This document shows, one piece after another, positions 22,337 through 32,190 of a DNA stretch of 64,000 nt. This DNA is from Perognathus longimembris pacificus (lineage: Eukaryota > Chordata > Mammalia > Rodentia > Heteromyidae), in contig NC_063168.1 in assembly GCF_023159225.1 (NCBI RefSeq), positions 47,823,062 to 47,887,061 on the forward strand. Reading direction: 5' to 3'. The notes under the pieces were generated by a model. It had not been told where the DNA came from and did no database searches. It saw nothing but the letters and a program-made list of their open reading frames with translations. The stretch's first letter is position 1. The number at the start of each line of letters is the position of its first letter. The position numbers were made by a program, and so were the translations under genes.

Positions 22337-22554
22337 GGGGGCTGGGAATGTGGCTTAGTGGTAGAGTGCTTGCCTTGCATGCATGAAGCCCTGGGTTTGA
22401 TTCCTCAGTACCACATAAACAGGAAACGCTGGAAGTGGTGCTGTGGCTCAAGTGACAGAGTGCTAGCCTTGAGCAAAAAGAAGCCAGGGACAGTGCTCAG
22501 GCTCTGAGTCCAAGCCCCAGGACTGGCAAAAATAAATAAATAAATAAATAAATA
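22337..22554 (+). mobile_element. Full-length IDL-Geo SINE, plus strand
   Basis: The ID half reads 'GGGGCTGGGAATGTGGCTTA', 'GTGGTAGAGTGCTTGCCTTG', 'CCCTGGGTTTGATTCCTCAG'. The Geo half reads 'GCTGTGGCTCAAGTGACAGA', 'GAAGCCAGGGACAGTGCTCA', 'AAGCCCCAGGACTGGC'. It ends in an (AAAT)n tail at 22528-22554. No clear TSD. Confidence 0.9.
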
Positions 22555-23109
22555 AAAGACTGGAAAATAAAACAAGGACTTTTTTTTTGGGGGGGGGGTA
22601 CCAGTGGTAGTGGGGAGGGACAATAGGGAGGGTGAATGTAGATGAATATGGCTGTAGTTTATTTTTACGTATAAAAAGAGAACAATGAAACCTGTTGAAA
22701 TCTGAGTATTTTCCCCTTCTCTATAAGCTGTTACTTTCAACTCTTAGCAGATTCTTATGGTTAACTGCTGTCAGAGTTCTACATAAAATGTTAGCTTTTG
22801 CTACTTTTTAGTTTTACACAAAATTTACTATGAAACTATGAAAGACAAGCATTATTTTTGCTTCTATTTTTTCCTACCATATCAAACATGTAATGTTCCT
22901 TATCCACTCTCCACCACCTGCTTAATGTTGTTTGTAATTATAGTTATGATGTATAAAGACAATCCTCACTTTTTGTTAAAGTATTATCATGAAGTAAATC
23001 TCAGTTACATAGCAAACCATTGCTTTCTCTCTCATAGGTAGATTTTTTTAAATTTATAATTACTTTTTTATTTTATCAATTGCTAAGGTTTATATTAAAT
23101 CACAAAGTT

Positions 23110-23299
23110 CAATCTTTTTTCTTTTGGCCAGTCCTGGGGTTTGGACTCAGGGCCAGAGCACTGTCCCTGGCTTCTTTTTGCTCAAGGCTAGCACTCTACC
23201 ACTTGAGCAACAGTGCCCCTTCTGGCTTTTTCTATATATGTGGTGCTGAGGAATTGAACCCAGGGCAAGCACTTTACCTATAGGCCATATTTCCAGCCT
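23110..23299 (-). mobile_element. IDL-Geo SINE, minus strand, small internal deletion in ID half
   Basis: Geo half inverted ('GGCCAGTCCTGGGGTTTGGA' to 'CTTGAGCAACAGTGCC'), then linker 'TATATATGTGGTGCTGAGG', then the ID half missing roughly 20 nt after 'CCCAGGG'. Older than the 20.06-kb copy. Confidence 0.85.
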
Positions 23300-25201
23300 C
23301 AATGTATTTTTTCAACATATTTATTCTCATTAGACAGTCTACCAACTCATGAGTAATCTCTTCTAGAATCTTCTGGCCTTAGTCTGGACTAAGTGACCTC
23401 TGCTTGGTGCACAGATGGTAGGCCCAAATCAGTCTTGACCATCACCCCAGTCTTCCCTATATTTTCCCCTGTACTTTCTACCCTTTGTCTCCTCCAATTT
23501 TTGCTTACTTTCTTATTTTATTGCAACACATCCTTTAGTTGTTACCATTGGAAAGGTAACAAACTATTTTGGCAACAACTACTTTATCTTGGAAAAGTGT
23601 GTAGGATAAAAGTATTTGAGAATTTATATTATTTGAGAGTTGATAATTTCAATCCAGAAACTCCATATTCTCCAGTTCTTGGAAAGTTTCTTGCTAAGTT
23701 CATTGTTTATTTCTTAACCTTTAGCTTTTTTCCTGTCCTCTTTCCCTTTAACTCTTACTATTTGGATGCTGAATCTCTTGAACTTGTCCTCTAATTTTCT
23801 TGCCATTTTTCTTGCTTTCCATCACTTAGTGTTTTTTGTGTTTTTTTTTTTAATTTCATGGAAATGTCCTCAACTTTATCTTCCAACGTTTTATTATTAT
23901 TTTTCCTTTATGACATTGCTTTTTGGTAGTTTTCTGAATTTCTTTTTTTTTTTGTAGCATCTCATTCCTGATTTTATGAATGTAATATCTTAATTATTTG
24001 AAATTAATTCTAGCTTCTCTTAAATTCTCTGATCTCACATACTGTTTTCTAAAGTTTTTTTTAATTTGTTTTTCCTGTCTGCCACATCAAAAGATTTCCT
24101 GAGATAGCTGCTAATTCTTTGTTGCCTCATTAAATGTCATTGTAAAATGGTAAAATGCTGAGTGAGGTGAAGAAAACTGAGTGTGTGGGTGGGATGGGAG
24201 AGAAGGATGCAGCATTCACTCTGCAAAAATTCAATTACTATTTCCATCTTGCTGTTGGTGTTTTCACTCCAGTTGAACTCTCTCCAAAAGATAAAACTCT
24301 TCCTTCTCTCCTAAGTACCTAGAACCTCCTCTCACTTGTTTGAGAGAGTGGCCTAGCACCTGGAATATAACTACCTCTTAAACAATTTTCAATGATTTAT
24401 CTTTATTTTAGCCTACTCAATTCCTACTTTTACAAGTAACTGAGCCAATGGTTTTAGAAGTATCAGTCGGACTGATAGTTCTTTTAAATAGATGTTATTT
24501 TCAAAGAAGTTATACGTGTGCATCGCTTAAGAGCTATTGCGTCCTATTAGAATAGTTACGACAAATAATAGTATAACTCTTTTTTCTGAGTTTTTTTTTC
24601 ATCTTCTCTAAGAAGCTATTACTTTCAACTTTTAGCAGATTCTTATTTAGTCTATTCAACTCTTACTTTTACAAACAGTGGAGCCAATTCCTGAGGCTTT
24701 CAAGGTTTTAGAAATATCAGTTCAACTGCTTCAAAATTTCACAACTGTTGGCTTTCTCACATGTGATAATTCTATAATTTCTAAGTTTCAAAAATTACAT
24801 TGTTGTTGTATGCTTGCCATCCTATTATCTGAGAGCTTTATGCCTTAAAAATACTCCTTTGCAGTGAATATTATCAAAGTCATAACATATATGTATGAAA
24901 ATATAATGATAGCACAATGTACTAGAAGTCCATCCATTGTTGCTTATGAGGTTTCTCAAAGGAACGCATTCTAAAGCAACCTCTAAGCTTACCTGAAACT
25001 CAGAAACATATGACCTTTTATGTATAATTTTGTAGGAGAGTTGTAAAATCCAAGACATACAACTATTTTTACTTCTCCTTGTGTATGTTTTTGCATAAAT
25101 ACTTTTAAGTTCTCACTGGTGGGGCTTCAGAACATTCTGGAAGGATGGCATTTCATGGATCAAAGAGAAATTCATTGACAAAGTAATGAAAATAAGTTTT
25201 A
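23300..25201. other. T-rich sequence with a diverged internal direct repeat
   Basis: Mostly T-rich and possibly made of unclassified old repeat sequence. Segments 24410-24480 and 24645-24735 are diverged copies ('CTTTTACAAGTAACTGAGCC' versus 'CTTTTACAAACAGTGGAGCC', both followed by a GGTTTTAGAA.TATCAGT motif). The leader 'TTACTTTCAACTTTTAGCAG' at about 24618 recurs with one change near 22729. The 133-codon frame at 23393-23794 is low-complexity and not supportable as a gene. Confidence 0.4.
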
Positions 25202-25437
25202 AAAGAACATACAAGGGGGCTGGGAGTGTGGCCTAGTTGTAGAGTGTTTGCCTTGCATGCATGAAGCCCTGGGTTCAGTTCCTGAGAACCACATAAATGG
25301 AAAAAGCCAGAAGTGGCACTGTGGCTCAAGTGGTAGAGTGCTAGCCTTGAGCAAAAAGAAGCCAGGGACAGTGCTCAGGCCCTGAGTTCAAGCCCCAGGA
25401 GTGGTGGGGGAAGGGGAGGGGGGAAAGAACATACAAG
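25202..25437 (+). mobile_element. IDL-Geo SINE with perfect 14-bp TSD and G-rich tail
   Basis: The element is at 25216-25423 with direct repeats AAAGAACATACAAG at 25202-25215 and 25424-25437. Both halves are clear ('GGGGGCTGGGAGTGTGGCCT', then 'CACTGTGGCTCAAGTGGTAG', 'AGCCAGGGACAGTGCTCAGG'). Where the A tail should be, the sequence reads GTGGGGGAAGGGGAGGGGGG. Confidence 0.9.
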
Positions 25438-25862
25438 CCAAGAACACTGATAGCGGTGTACCAAGATTTTGTGTTTTATTAAAATTTTAAGAGTTTATTA
25501 ATCAATTTTAGGCATTTCTCCTATATTCCTTTCATCAACTGATGGCAGAGTGGCCAAAGTATTGATCTAAAAGAAACATCAAAAGGCATTTCAATTAAGT
25601 TTATTCTAGATTACTTGCTCTCTAAGACGTACGTCCCAAACTAGGATATTCTCTTATTTGTTATTTGGAGGTATATAGTTCTTTATTCCTTAGTGGTTAC
25701 TACATAAACCAAATGAATTTATTTCATGGTAAAAAAAACAAACAAAAAAACACCTCCTTCATCCACTGGGCCTGCATAAAAGCATTAGCTAAGCAAGAGT
25801 ACAATTGGGAAAAAAAGAACAACACTTATTAGACTTGGATTTCCATGATTACTTGCTTTCAT

Positions 25863-25920
25863 CTCTTTCTTTCCTTCCCTTCCTTCCTTCCTTCTCTTTC
25901 TTCCTTCTCTTTCTTTCTTC

Positions 25921-26004
<84 letters not shown>

Positions 26005-26005
26005 T
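25863..26005. repeat. Pure pyrimidine (CTTT)n tract
   Basis: 143 nt containing only C and T, mostly TTTC units, continuing with one G to 26028. It sits at the tail of the adjacent minus-strand ID SINE, so on the SINE's strand it is an expanded GAAA tail. Mirror symmetry makes triplex (H-DNA) formation possible. It creates several false lysine/glutamate or serine/phenylalanine open frames. Confidence 0.9.
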
Positions 26006-26028
26006 GTTTTCTTTCTTTCTTTTCTTTT

Positions 26029-26106
26029 GGGCTGGGGATTGAACCCAGGACGTTGCACTTGTACTTGCCAGGTAAGTGCTTTGCCACTGAGCTACATCCC
26101 AGCCCC
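26029..26106 (-). mobile_element. ID SINE monomer, minus strand
   Basis: 'GGCTGGGGATTGAACCCAGG' (B box inverted), 'AAGTGCTTTGCCACTGAGCT' (A box inverted), ending 'ACATCCCAGCCCC'. No Geo half. The (CTTT)n tract is its tail. Confidence 0.8.
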
Positions 26107-26689
26107 ACATTTTCTTTCAACCCAAATGCTTGATTCCTTGCAGATGTGTCTATCAGAATTTGGTCTGCTAAAGCTGATGGACATGAGAAAAGAGAACATC
26201 AAACTATCCTTGTAGCTGGAAATAGTGAGGGGGAGATTAGGGAATGTGATCTATTTAATGTATGAAACTACTTTGCTATTGTTATTGCTACTGGGGTAGA
26301 TAGAATTGTTTTCAATGTCATGTTTTGAGGTTAAGGAAACAATCAGCTTCCTTACTGATCTGAAAGCTGAGCAAATCCTTAATTTAAGTGACATGAGTCT
26401 CCACTAGGTAGAGGGCCTTCTACATTATTTCCATTGGAGAGTATTTTGCTCTCCAATGTTATTAGAGGTAAGTTTTAAGGCTTTGATGGTCACTACCCAC
26501 CACACAGCACTGCAGGATGCCTCCTGCTGCCCAAAGGGTTCGCTCAGTGATGACAACATACCCATCACAGAAGTATGGCTTTTCTGTCATCAGCTGACAT
26601 CCACTAAAAGGAGCACATTTCTCCACCTTACTCAAACTAAGTTATCATGTGCATTACACTGATATGTCACCCCAGAGTGGGAATCAAAA

Positions 26690-26800
26690 AGAGGCTCCAG
26701 AATGCTCCAGAAATATTTATTGGGCACCTACTGTGTTTCAGGTCCTGTAGATCAGCAAGCAATGAGACAGTATGGTTACTGATGACTGACTAGTTGGAGA
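26690..26800 (+). mobile_element. Ancient mammalian repeat fragment (L2/MIR-era)
   Basis: 'AAATATTTATTGGGCACCTA', 'CTGTGTTTCAGGTCCTGTAG' and the following GCAATGAGACAG resemble the common 'TTATTGAGCACCTACTGTG' repeat. Family not assigned with confidence. Confidence 0.4.
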
Positions 26801-27202
26801 AGGAATTAAGTAAATAATCACACACATAATGTGCCCTATCATAACTATAATAAATGTCATGTGTGAAAAGAGAGAGTACTTATAAGTGCATATCACAGGG
26901 AACCCAAAACTAGCTGGGGAGAGGCTAAGAAGAGCCTAAGGAGGCACTTCTCTGACCACATGGCCTGCCACTGTGATCCAGAGGATATGGTCATGTAGAC
27001 CAAGAAGAGGGGGGACAGAGATGGAAAAAGAGGTTCATTGGAGAATTCCATGAAAGAAAGTTTTGAAGAGGGCAGGAGCTTGATGTTCTATAAGTGAAAT
27101 CAGGCTAGTGAATTACAAAATGAATGAGAAAGGAGTAAACTAGTATAAGACAGGCTGGCAGTGGTCAGAAGCCAGGCCTCACGCTCAAAGGCTACATTAA
27201 GA

Positions 27203-27329
27203 ATTCTAAACAAGGGTTTGGAGGCAGAGCTCAGTTGGTAGAGCACTATCCAATGAGTGAAAGCATCAGGTACCAAGTTTGAGTCCCAGTCATGGGTCTA
27301 AAAAGAAAAGGAAGAAAAGGATTCTAAAC
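27203..27329 (+). mobile_element. ID-like SINE with 9-bp TSD
   Basis: The core is 'GGCAGAGCTCAGTTGGTAGA' (A box) and 'CAAGTTTGAGTCCCAGTC' (B box), with an AAAAGAAAAGGAAG-type tail. The direct repeat ATTCTAAAC lies at 27203-27211 and 27321-27329. Confidence 0.65.
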
Positions 27330-27570
27330 CATATTCTAATTTTATTCTTTTTGGAGGGGGCTTCCTTTCTTTTGCTCATTTTTAAACTTGTTATTATCAA
27401 GGTGATATACAGATGGGTTACAGTTACATAAGTCAGGAAATGAGTACATTTCTTTTTGGACAATGTCATCCCTTCCCTTACTGTCTCCTAGTTTTCCCCT
27501 CCCGTTTCCACCCATAAGTAGTATAGTTCATTTTCAACACATTGTCTAGTGAGTACCAAACCATACTTTA
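27326..27570 (-). mobile_element. L1 3'-end fragment, minus strand
   Basis: The body at 27339-27557 has the local L1 terminal signature 'TTATTATCAAGGTGATATAC', 'GGGTTACAGTTACATAAGTC', 'CAACACATTGTCTAGTGAGT'. Decayed direct repeats starting AAACCATA are at about 27326 and 27558. Strongly 5' truncated, non-coding. It shares this end with copies at 44.87, 50.52, 52.63 and 58.65 kb. Confidence 0.65.
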
Positions 27571-27984
27571 GAATAAATGATATGGTCTAGGTAGCATAGT
27601 GGTAGATCTGACTTAGAAGACAACCTTGGCTACTGGGAGGAAAATAGATTGACAAGTGGTAAGAGCAAGCAGGAGGAAAACAAGGTAAGAAACTAGTACA
27701 ATTATCCAGATGAGAGCTAATGGTGGTTTGGGTGATGGTTAGTGGAAATGAAGAAAATGGGAAAGATCTGAGATATATTTAGAAGGCACACTGACAAGAC
27801 TTGCCAGTTAATTAGATGAAGGGGGCGGCAAGGGAGAGGGAAGTGTCAACTGTGACTTAGGTCTGCTGCACGAATAAGTGGGAGGATGATGTACAGTAGA
27901 CACATATAGGATTTTTCTACAATTTTACATGAACAGAGGAGGCTGAATTCATGGCAGAATAAACCACCACCCAGAGATCTGGGG

Positions 27985-28110
27985 TCTGATATTAACAAGC
28001 TGAAAGAGATTGGGAAATAATGTCACCTTTTGGAGCTTCAGCATCCTCATCTGCAAAATGACAGTTTTGGGGACAGAATAAGTCCAGGAGTCCTTCGAGC
28101 TTTAGAAAAT
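27985..28110 (+). mobile_element. MIR fragment
   Basis: 'GGAGCTTCAGCATCCTCATC' and 'TGCAAAATGACAG' are the MIR 'CTCAGTTTCCTCATCTGTAAAATG' segment in diverged form. Confidence 0.45.
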
Positions 28111-28164
28111 CAGATATCATATTTGGGGATAACAGGTGTAGAACACTGCCCAGACACTGAGTAA

Positions 28165-28262
28165 GATAGAGTTTTGTGAACTTTTCTGCCCAGGCTGGCC
28201 TCTAGCTGTGATCCCCTAGTGTAACTAGGATTATAGACTTGAGCTACCATACTTGGCTAAGA
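28165..28262 (-). mobile_element. 7SL-derived SINE monomer, minus strand
   Basis: 'TTCTGCCCAGGCTGGCCTCT', 'GTAACTAGGATTATAGACTT' and 'GAGCTACCATACTTGGCT' are the inverted B1/Alu-like landmarks. Confidence 0.6.
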
Positions 28263-28344
28263 CACAGCTTTTCTTTCCTTCTTAAAAAAATGTTATGTAT
28301 ATATTCCTATCAGTTGGTTGTAAAGGATGGTTGGTGGGGTTCAT

Positions 28345-28405
28345 TGTGACATATCCATATATGTCCATAATGTCCATATATGTCCATATGTCCATAATGT
28401 CCATA
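28345..28405. repeat. Short minisatellite of ATGTCCATA units
   Basis: Five or so imperfect repeats of (T)ATGTCCATA with variable spacing. The flank 'GGTTCATTGTGACATATCCA' resembles an old L1 3' end. Confidence 0.6.
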
Positions 28406-28561
28406 GGCTCACCCCCTCCATCTTCACCTCTCAGCCTATTCATAACCTCTGGGCTCTGCTACCTTATACTAGATTATAAAACCAAGGATCCACATGAATT
28501 GCTCTGCAATATTGTTCCTTCTCATGCTCTTGAAGAGGCTAACTGAATTAACAAGAAGAGC

Positions 28562-28650
28562 CAATAAGCTGAAGGTGTGACTCAGATAAAGCATTGCCTA
28601 GCAAATGCAAGGCTCTGAGTTTGAACCCTGGTACTGCCCAGTTTAAACCC
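28562..28650 (+). mobile_element. ID-like SINE monomer
   Basis: 'GTGTGACTCAGATAAAGCAT' and 'CTCTGAGTTTGAACCCTGGT' are diverged A- and B-box regions. Confidence 0.5.
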
Positions 28651-28749
28651 ATTTTAAACAAAGCCCTCTCAATTATTCCATATATATGTGCATATGTATA
28701 TATATATATATTCATCTTTTTAAAAAGAAGGGAGAGAAGTAAACAGCAT

Positions 28750-29800
28750 GTTTAAGAGTTGGCTGAGAAGCTCAGCTGGACAAAATGGCCAGGGCTCTAT
28801 CCTTCCTATCTCTTCTGTCATCATTATTCATTGATATGAAGGAAACATGACTGTCTGCGCTCCAGAAATTTCTACTGCTGCAGAAACTTGGGCAGCTCAC
28901 TACAACTAATGTGGAAATGGAGTTCTAAGCACGTCCTGGTTGTAAACACAGCAGTCTTGCTCTGTCAGGGCCATCTACAAATGTCTCCAGCCAACTTGTA
29001 TGATTGTCTTTAACACAGTTTTTTTTTCTCCTTTAAAGAAATGAATTTGATTTCATTTTCTTTCCCCAGTTTTCAAATAGTCATTAAAAATTAAACAACA
29101 CTGAGAAAAGCCTTTTGTGATTATAGCCTTCATTCTCCTGCAACAAACTGGATCTATAAATTTACGTACCATTGTAGATGTAAATTACAGAATTTATATT
29201 CAACTATATTAAAACATCTATTCCAAAAATGATTACCAGTTGTGAAAAGCAGACAGGCTTATCACTTGCTGTCAGTTGTTCATGTCTAGTTAAGCAATAA
29301 TGTGCTAAAACTGCTCTTTTGTTTTGTGTAAGAATTTTGGCAATAGAAGAAATGAACACTCGGTTAATAAAAACTCAGGCTGCTTTTTGCTTTGATGGAA
29401 GAAGCAGCTGCCTGTTTTCATTTGCTGCAGAGCAGCAAAACCCATCAATATAATAAGCAGCTTAGATGCATCCATCCACTGCATCTGTAAGGATATAGGG
29501 CTATTCGCTCAAAACCAATCCCTGGTTTAATTTTTAACAAAGATGTGTCTGACATACTTTGAAAATGCATTATAATAGGCATTGAAATGTGGACAATTTC
29601 TCTTTCTTTTAAATACTTTTTACAGATTTGAAATGTTAGAATATATAGCCGAGTGACTGCAATGATAAGAAATGAACCAAACTGTGAGGCCATCCTAAAA
29701 CAAGGGCCAGTGAAGAGTAAATCAAAACGGTTATCTGGTTCCCTTCAGAATGGAAGCAATTCATTTGAAGGTGATTGCACTTATTTATTTATCCAAATAT
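28750..29800. promoter_or_regulatory. Candidate conserved non-coding element D
   Basis: About 1 kb of repeat-free complex sequence, for example 'CTGCTGCAGAAACTTGGGCA', 'CACTTGCTGTCAGTTGTTCA' and 'AAGCAGCTGCCTGTTTTC' (an E-box CAGCTG), with homeodomain-like ATTA motifs. A 78-codon plus-strand frame (from 29653) ends in the (TA)n tract. Its upstream in-frame stop at 29629 and lack of a recognisable domain argue against an exon. Confidence 0.3.
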
Positions 29801-29803
29801 TTA

Positions 29804-29806
<3 letters not shown>

Positions 29807-29847
<41 letters not shown>
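29807..29847. repeat. (TA)n microsatellite
   Basis: About 41 nt of uninterrupted TA dinucleotides. Confidence 0.95.
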
Positions 29848-29849
<2 letters not shown>

Positions 29850-31710
29850 CACTGGCCTTTACACTGAGGCCATAGTCCCTTTTCTTTAGGAGTTCACTTT
29901 CAGGCTAAATACGAACACAAAGACCTAAGTGAAACAATGTGGTAAGCACAGTGATGCGATATCCATTTTTATATTAGTTTGTTATTTAACAAAATCCAAA
30001 GGGGCATGCAACATACTGGAAACCATTTAACATAAAAATTAAAAATCAAATACTGTCTCCTCTATTGTACAGTCACACACTTCATTAGGCATACCTTGAA
30101 GAAAAGATGATCTGATAGAAAAAAAATTGAATTATGTTTAAACACATGTCAAACTGTTTATTAGTGTAGTCAAGAATTACCATACTTTGGAGAGAAAGTT
30201 TGAGGATTTTAAATTTTGTTTGGACAGCCTTTAATTTTACAGTAACCATTAGATACTTTTACATGACTGTGAATATACTACACAGAAAATTTAATAGAAA
30301 ATACAAACTTTAAAGCAACTTACAATGTAACACAGTATACTTTGGTTAGAAAACATGCTAAGAGATTATCTGATTATCCGCTTGGGGATATTCCAAGAAA
30401 TCAGGTGATTCTAGATCCTCCTTTTATCTGATTCAATATTGGATAAGGGAACGTCTGGCAGACATGATATTAGTTACATTTAAATGAGTATACACTTTCC
30501 CAAACATTAAGAAAATGTTCCTATAAATACAGAGCTAAGCTCTTTCTTTGCAAACATGTTCATAAAGCCTATTTACATTGGTGGGGCAGTTTCTTTAAAT
30601 AAATGTTTTGTTTGGGGAATAATTTTAGATTTACAGAAAAGTTGTAAATATGGTACAGAGATTTTCCGAGGTTCACCCAGTTTCTTCCACTATTAATATC
30701 TCACAATTCTCAAAACCCAGAAATTGGTAGCAGTTCATTATAATGAGCTAAACTCAGGGGCTTCTTTTCAGTGGAAAGGCTACTATTTAGATAAAAGATA
30801 TGTTAGGAAGTCACAAAATTGAACTTAAAAGACAACACTATTATTAGGCCTATCTTTCCCTTAATTTTCTTTTAGCTTCTTCTTAAGTTACTCTAAGGAA
30901 ATATCTATCCAATTTATAAGTTAAAACAGGACATATAATACATATATTTCAAGGCTTGAAAAAAATCTGACCTCATCAAGAGCACTGTGGAGCCCAGTGA
31001 AGCCTTGGTTCCCTATTCCATTGTTGAACCAGGCAGAATATTATTTCTAAGTCATTATTCACATAGAAATTCTGATTGCTCTATTCAATTAATACTTTCA
31101 TATCACAGTGTGATATGGGCCCTATAACCAATCTTGTGGCAGCATGAGTTAAGAACCACAAAGAAGTCAGGCATCATTATTTTTCACCCATTTGGAGTGT
31201 TTATAAAGCATTCAGTATGAACCCTCTCTTCTCTCGGCCTGCTTTCTTCCCTCCTCTGCCCCACTGCTTAATAGCTGAGTGCAGGGCTTCTAGAATCCTG
31301 TAGAGCTTCATTCAGAAGGCTAGGTACTGGCAAATGGGGGTTCCTCCAACAGCAAGCTGGAAGAGATGTCTTTCTCACTCTCTACGACTGGTGATCAACC
31401 ATTGGTGCCTTTGTTTGGGTGACTACTGCAGAATTAATGTATTCCAGGCTGACAGAATTCTCTGTCTGAAACTTAGACAGGGTCCATAGTACAGAGTCCA
31501 GCAATGGCTCCGTAGAGCTCCTCACTGTATCTAGTACTTTCTCTCCTTCCTTGATTCCTCCCATTTCTATTCTATCCATCTTCTCATCTCTCCTTTTCAT
31601 CTTAATTTTCATCCCAGGTTTAACACCCTCTTTTCTGTTGGAATGAATCATATTCTGACAAAGAAATCTTACTAGTATCACCTTCAATGTTTATTTGAAA
31701 AGCTTTGATC
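29848..31710. other. Unique AT-rich sequence, nothing recognised
   Basis: No insertion, exon or RNA recognised. A 101-codon minus-strand frame (31382-31687) lies in ordinary unique DNA with no recognisable domain. Confidence 0.5.
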
Positions 31711-32190
31711 ACTAGGTGCTGGTGGCTCATTCCTTGTAGTCTTAACTACTCAGGAGGCTGAGATTTAGAGGATCATGGTTTGAAGCCAGCCTGGGTAGAA
31801 AAGTCCATAACATTCTATTTACCTCCAAAATAGCCAGCAAAAAGCTAGGCTGAAGCTGGGTGCTGGTGGCTCATGTACGCCTGTAATCCTAACTACTCAG
31901 GAGGCTGACATCTGAGGATCCTGATTTACAGCCAGTTGGAACAGGGATATCCATGAGACTCTTATCTCAAATTAACTCATAGAAAATGAGAAGTGGCCTT
32001 GTAGCTCAAAGTACAGAGCACTAGCCTTGAACAAAAGAGCTCAGGGACAGTGCCTAGGCCCAGAGTTAAAGCTCCATGATCAACAAAAAAATTTTTTTTA
32101 AGTTAGGCTGAAAGAATGGCTAAAGTGATAGTGAACCAAAAAAGCAAGCTGAACAAGCTCAAGCTCAACTCCTTGAGTTTAAATGTTGAT
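31711..32190 (+). mobile_element. Older dimeric SINE, split by a younger SINE
   Basis: The left part at 31711-31854 is 7SL-like ('GGTGCTGGTGGCTCATTCCT', 'GGAGGCTGAGATTTAGAGGA'). It continues after the inserted element at 32113-32190 with a tRNA-like second half ('GAATGGCTAAAGTGATAGTG'). Confidence 0.55.
31842..32112 (+). mobile_element. 7SL-Geo dimeric SINE nested in an older SINE
   Basis: The element is at about 31855-32099. The 7SL-like half reads 'GCTGGGTGCTGGTGGCTCAT', 'CCTGTAATCCTAACTACTCA', 'GGAGGCTGACATCTGAGGAT'. The Geo half reads 'AAGTGGCCTTGTAGCTCAAA', 'GAGCTCAGGGACAGTGCC'. Direct repeats AAG(C/T)TAGGCTGAA lie at 31842-31854 and 32100-32112 (12 of 13 match). Confidence 0.8.

Noticed and set aside
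23393..23794. 133-codon plus-strand open frame
   Set aside because: T-rich DNA gives a Phe/Leu-rich translation with no recognisable domain, no splice context and no Kozak-like start. Expected by chance in AT-rich repeat-like sequence.
25785..26215. Open frames of 65-136 codons on both strands rich in Lys/Glu or Ser/Phe
   Set aside because: They are translations of the (CTTT)n tract and the ID SINE, with the same tract read in several frames. No independent coding signal.
29620..29889. Possible exon after TTTTTACAG with a following open frame
   Set aside because: An in-frame stop (TGA at 29629) follows the acceptor-like site, the frame begins at a non-ATG codon and it runs into the (TA)n tract.
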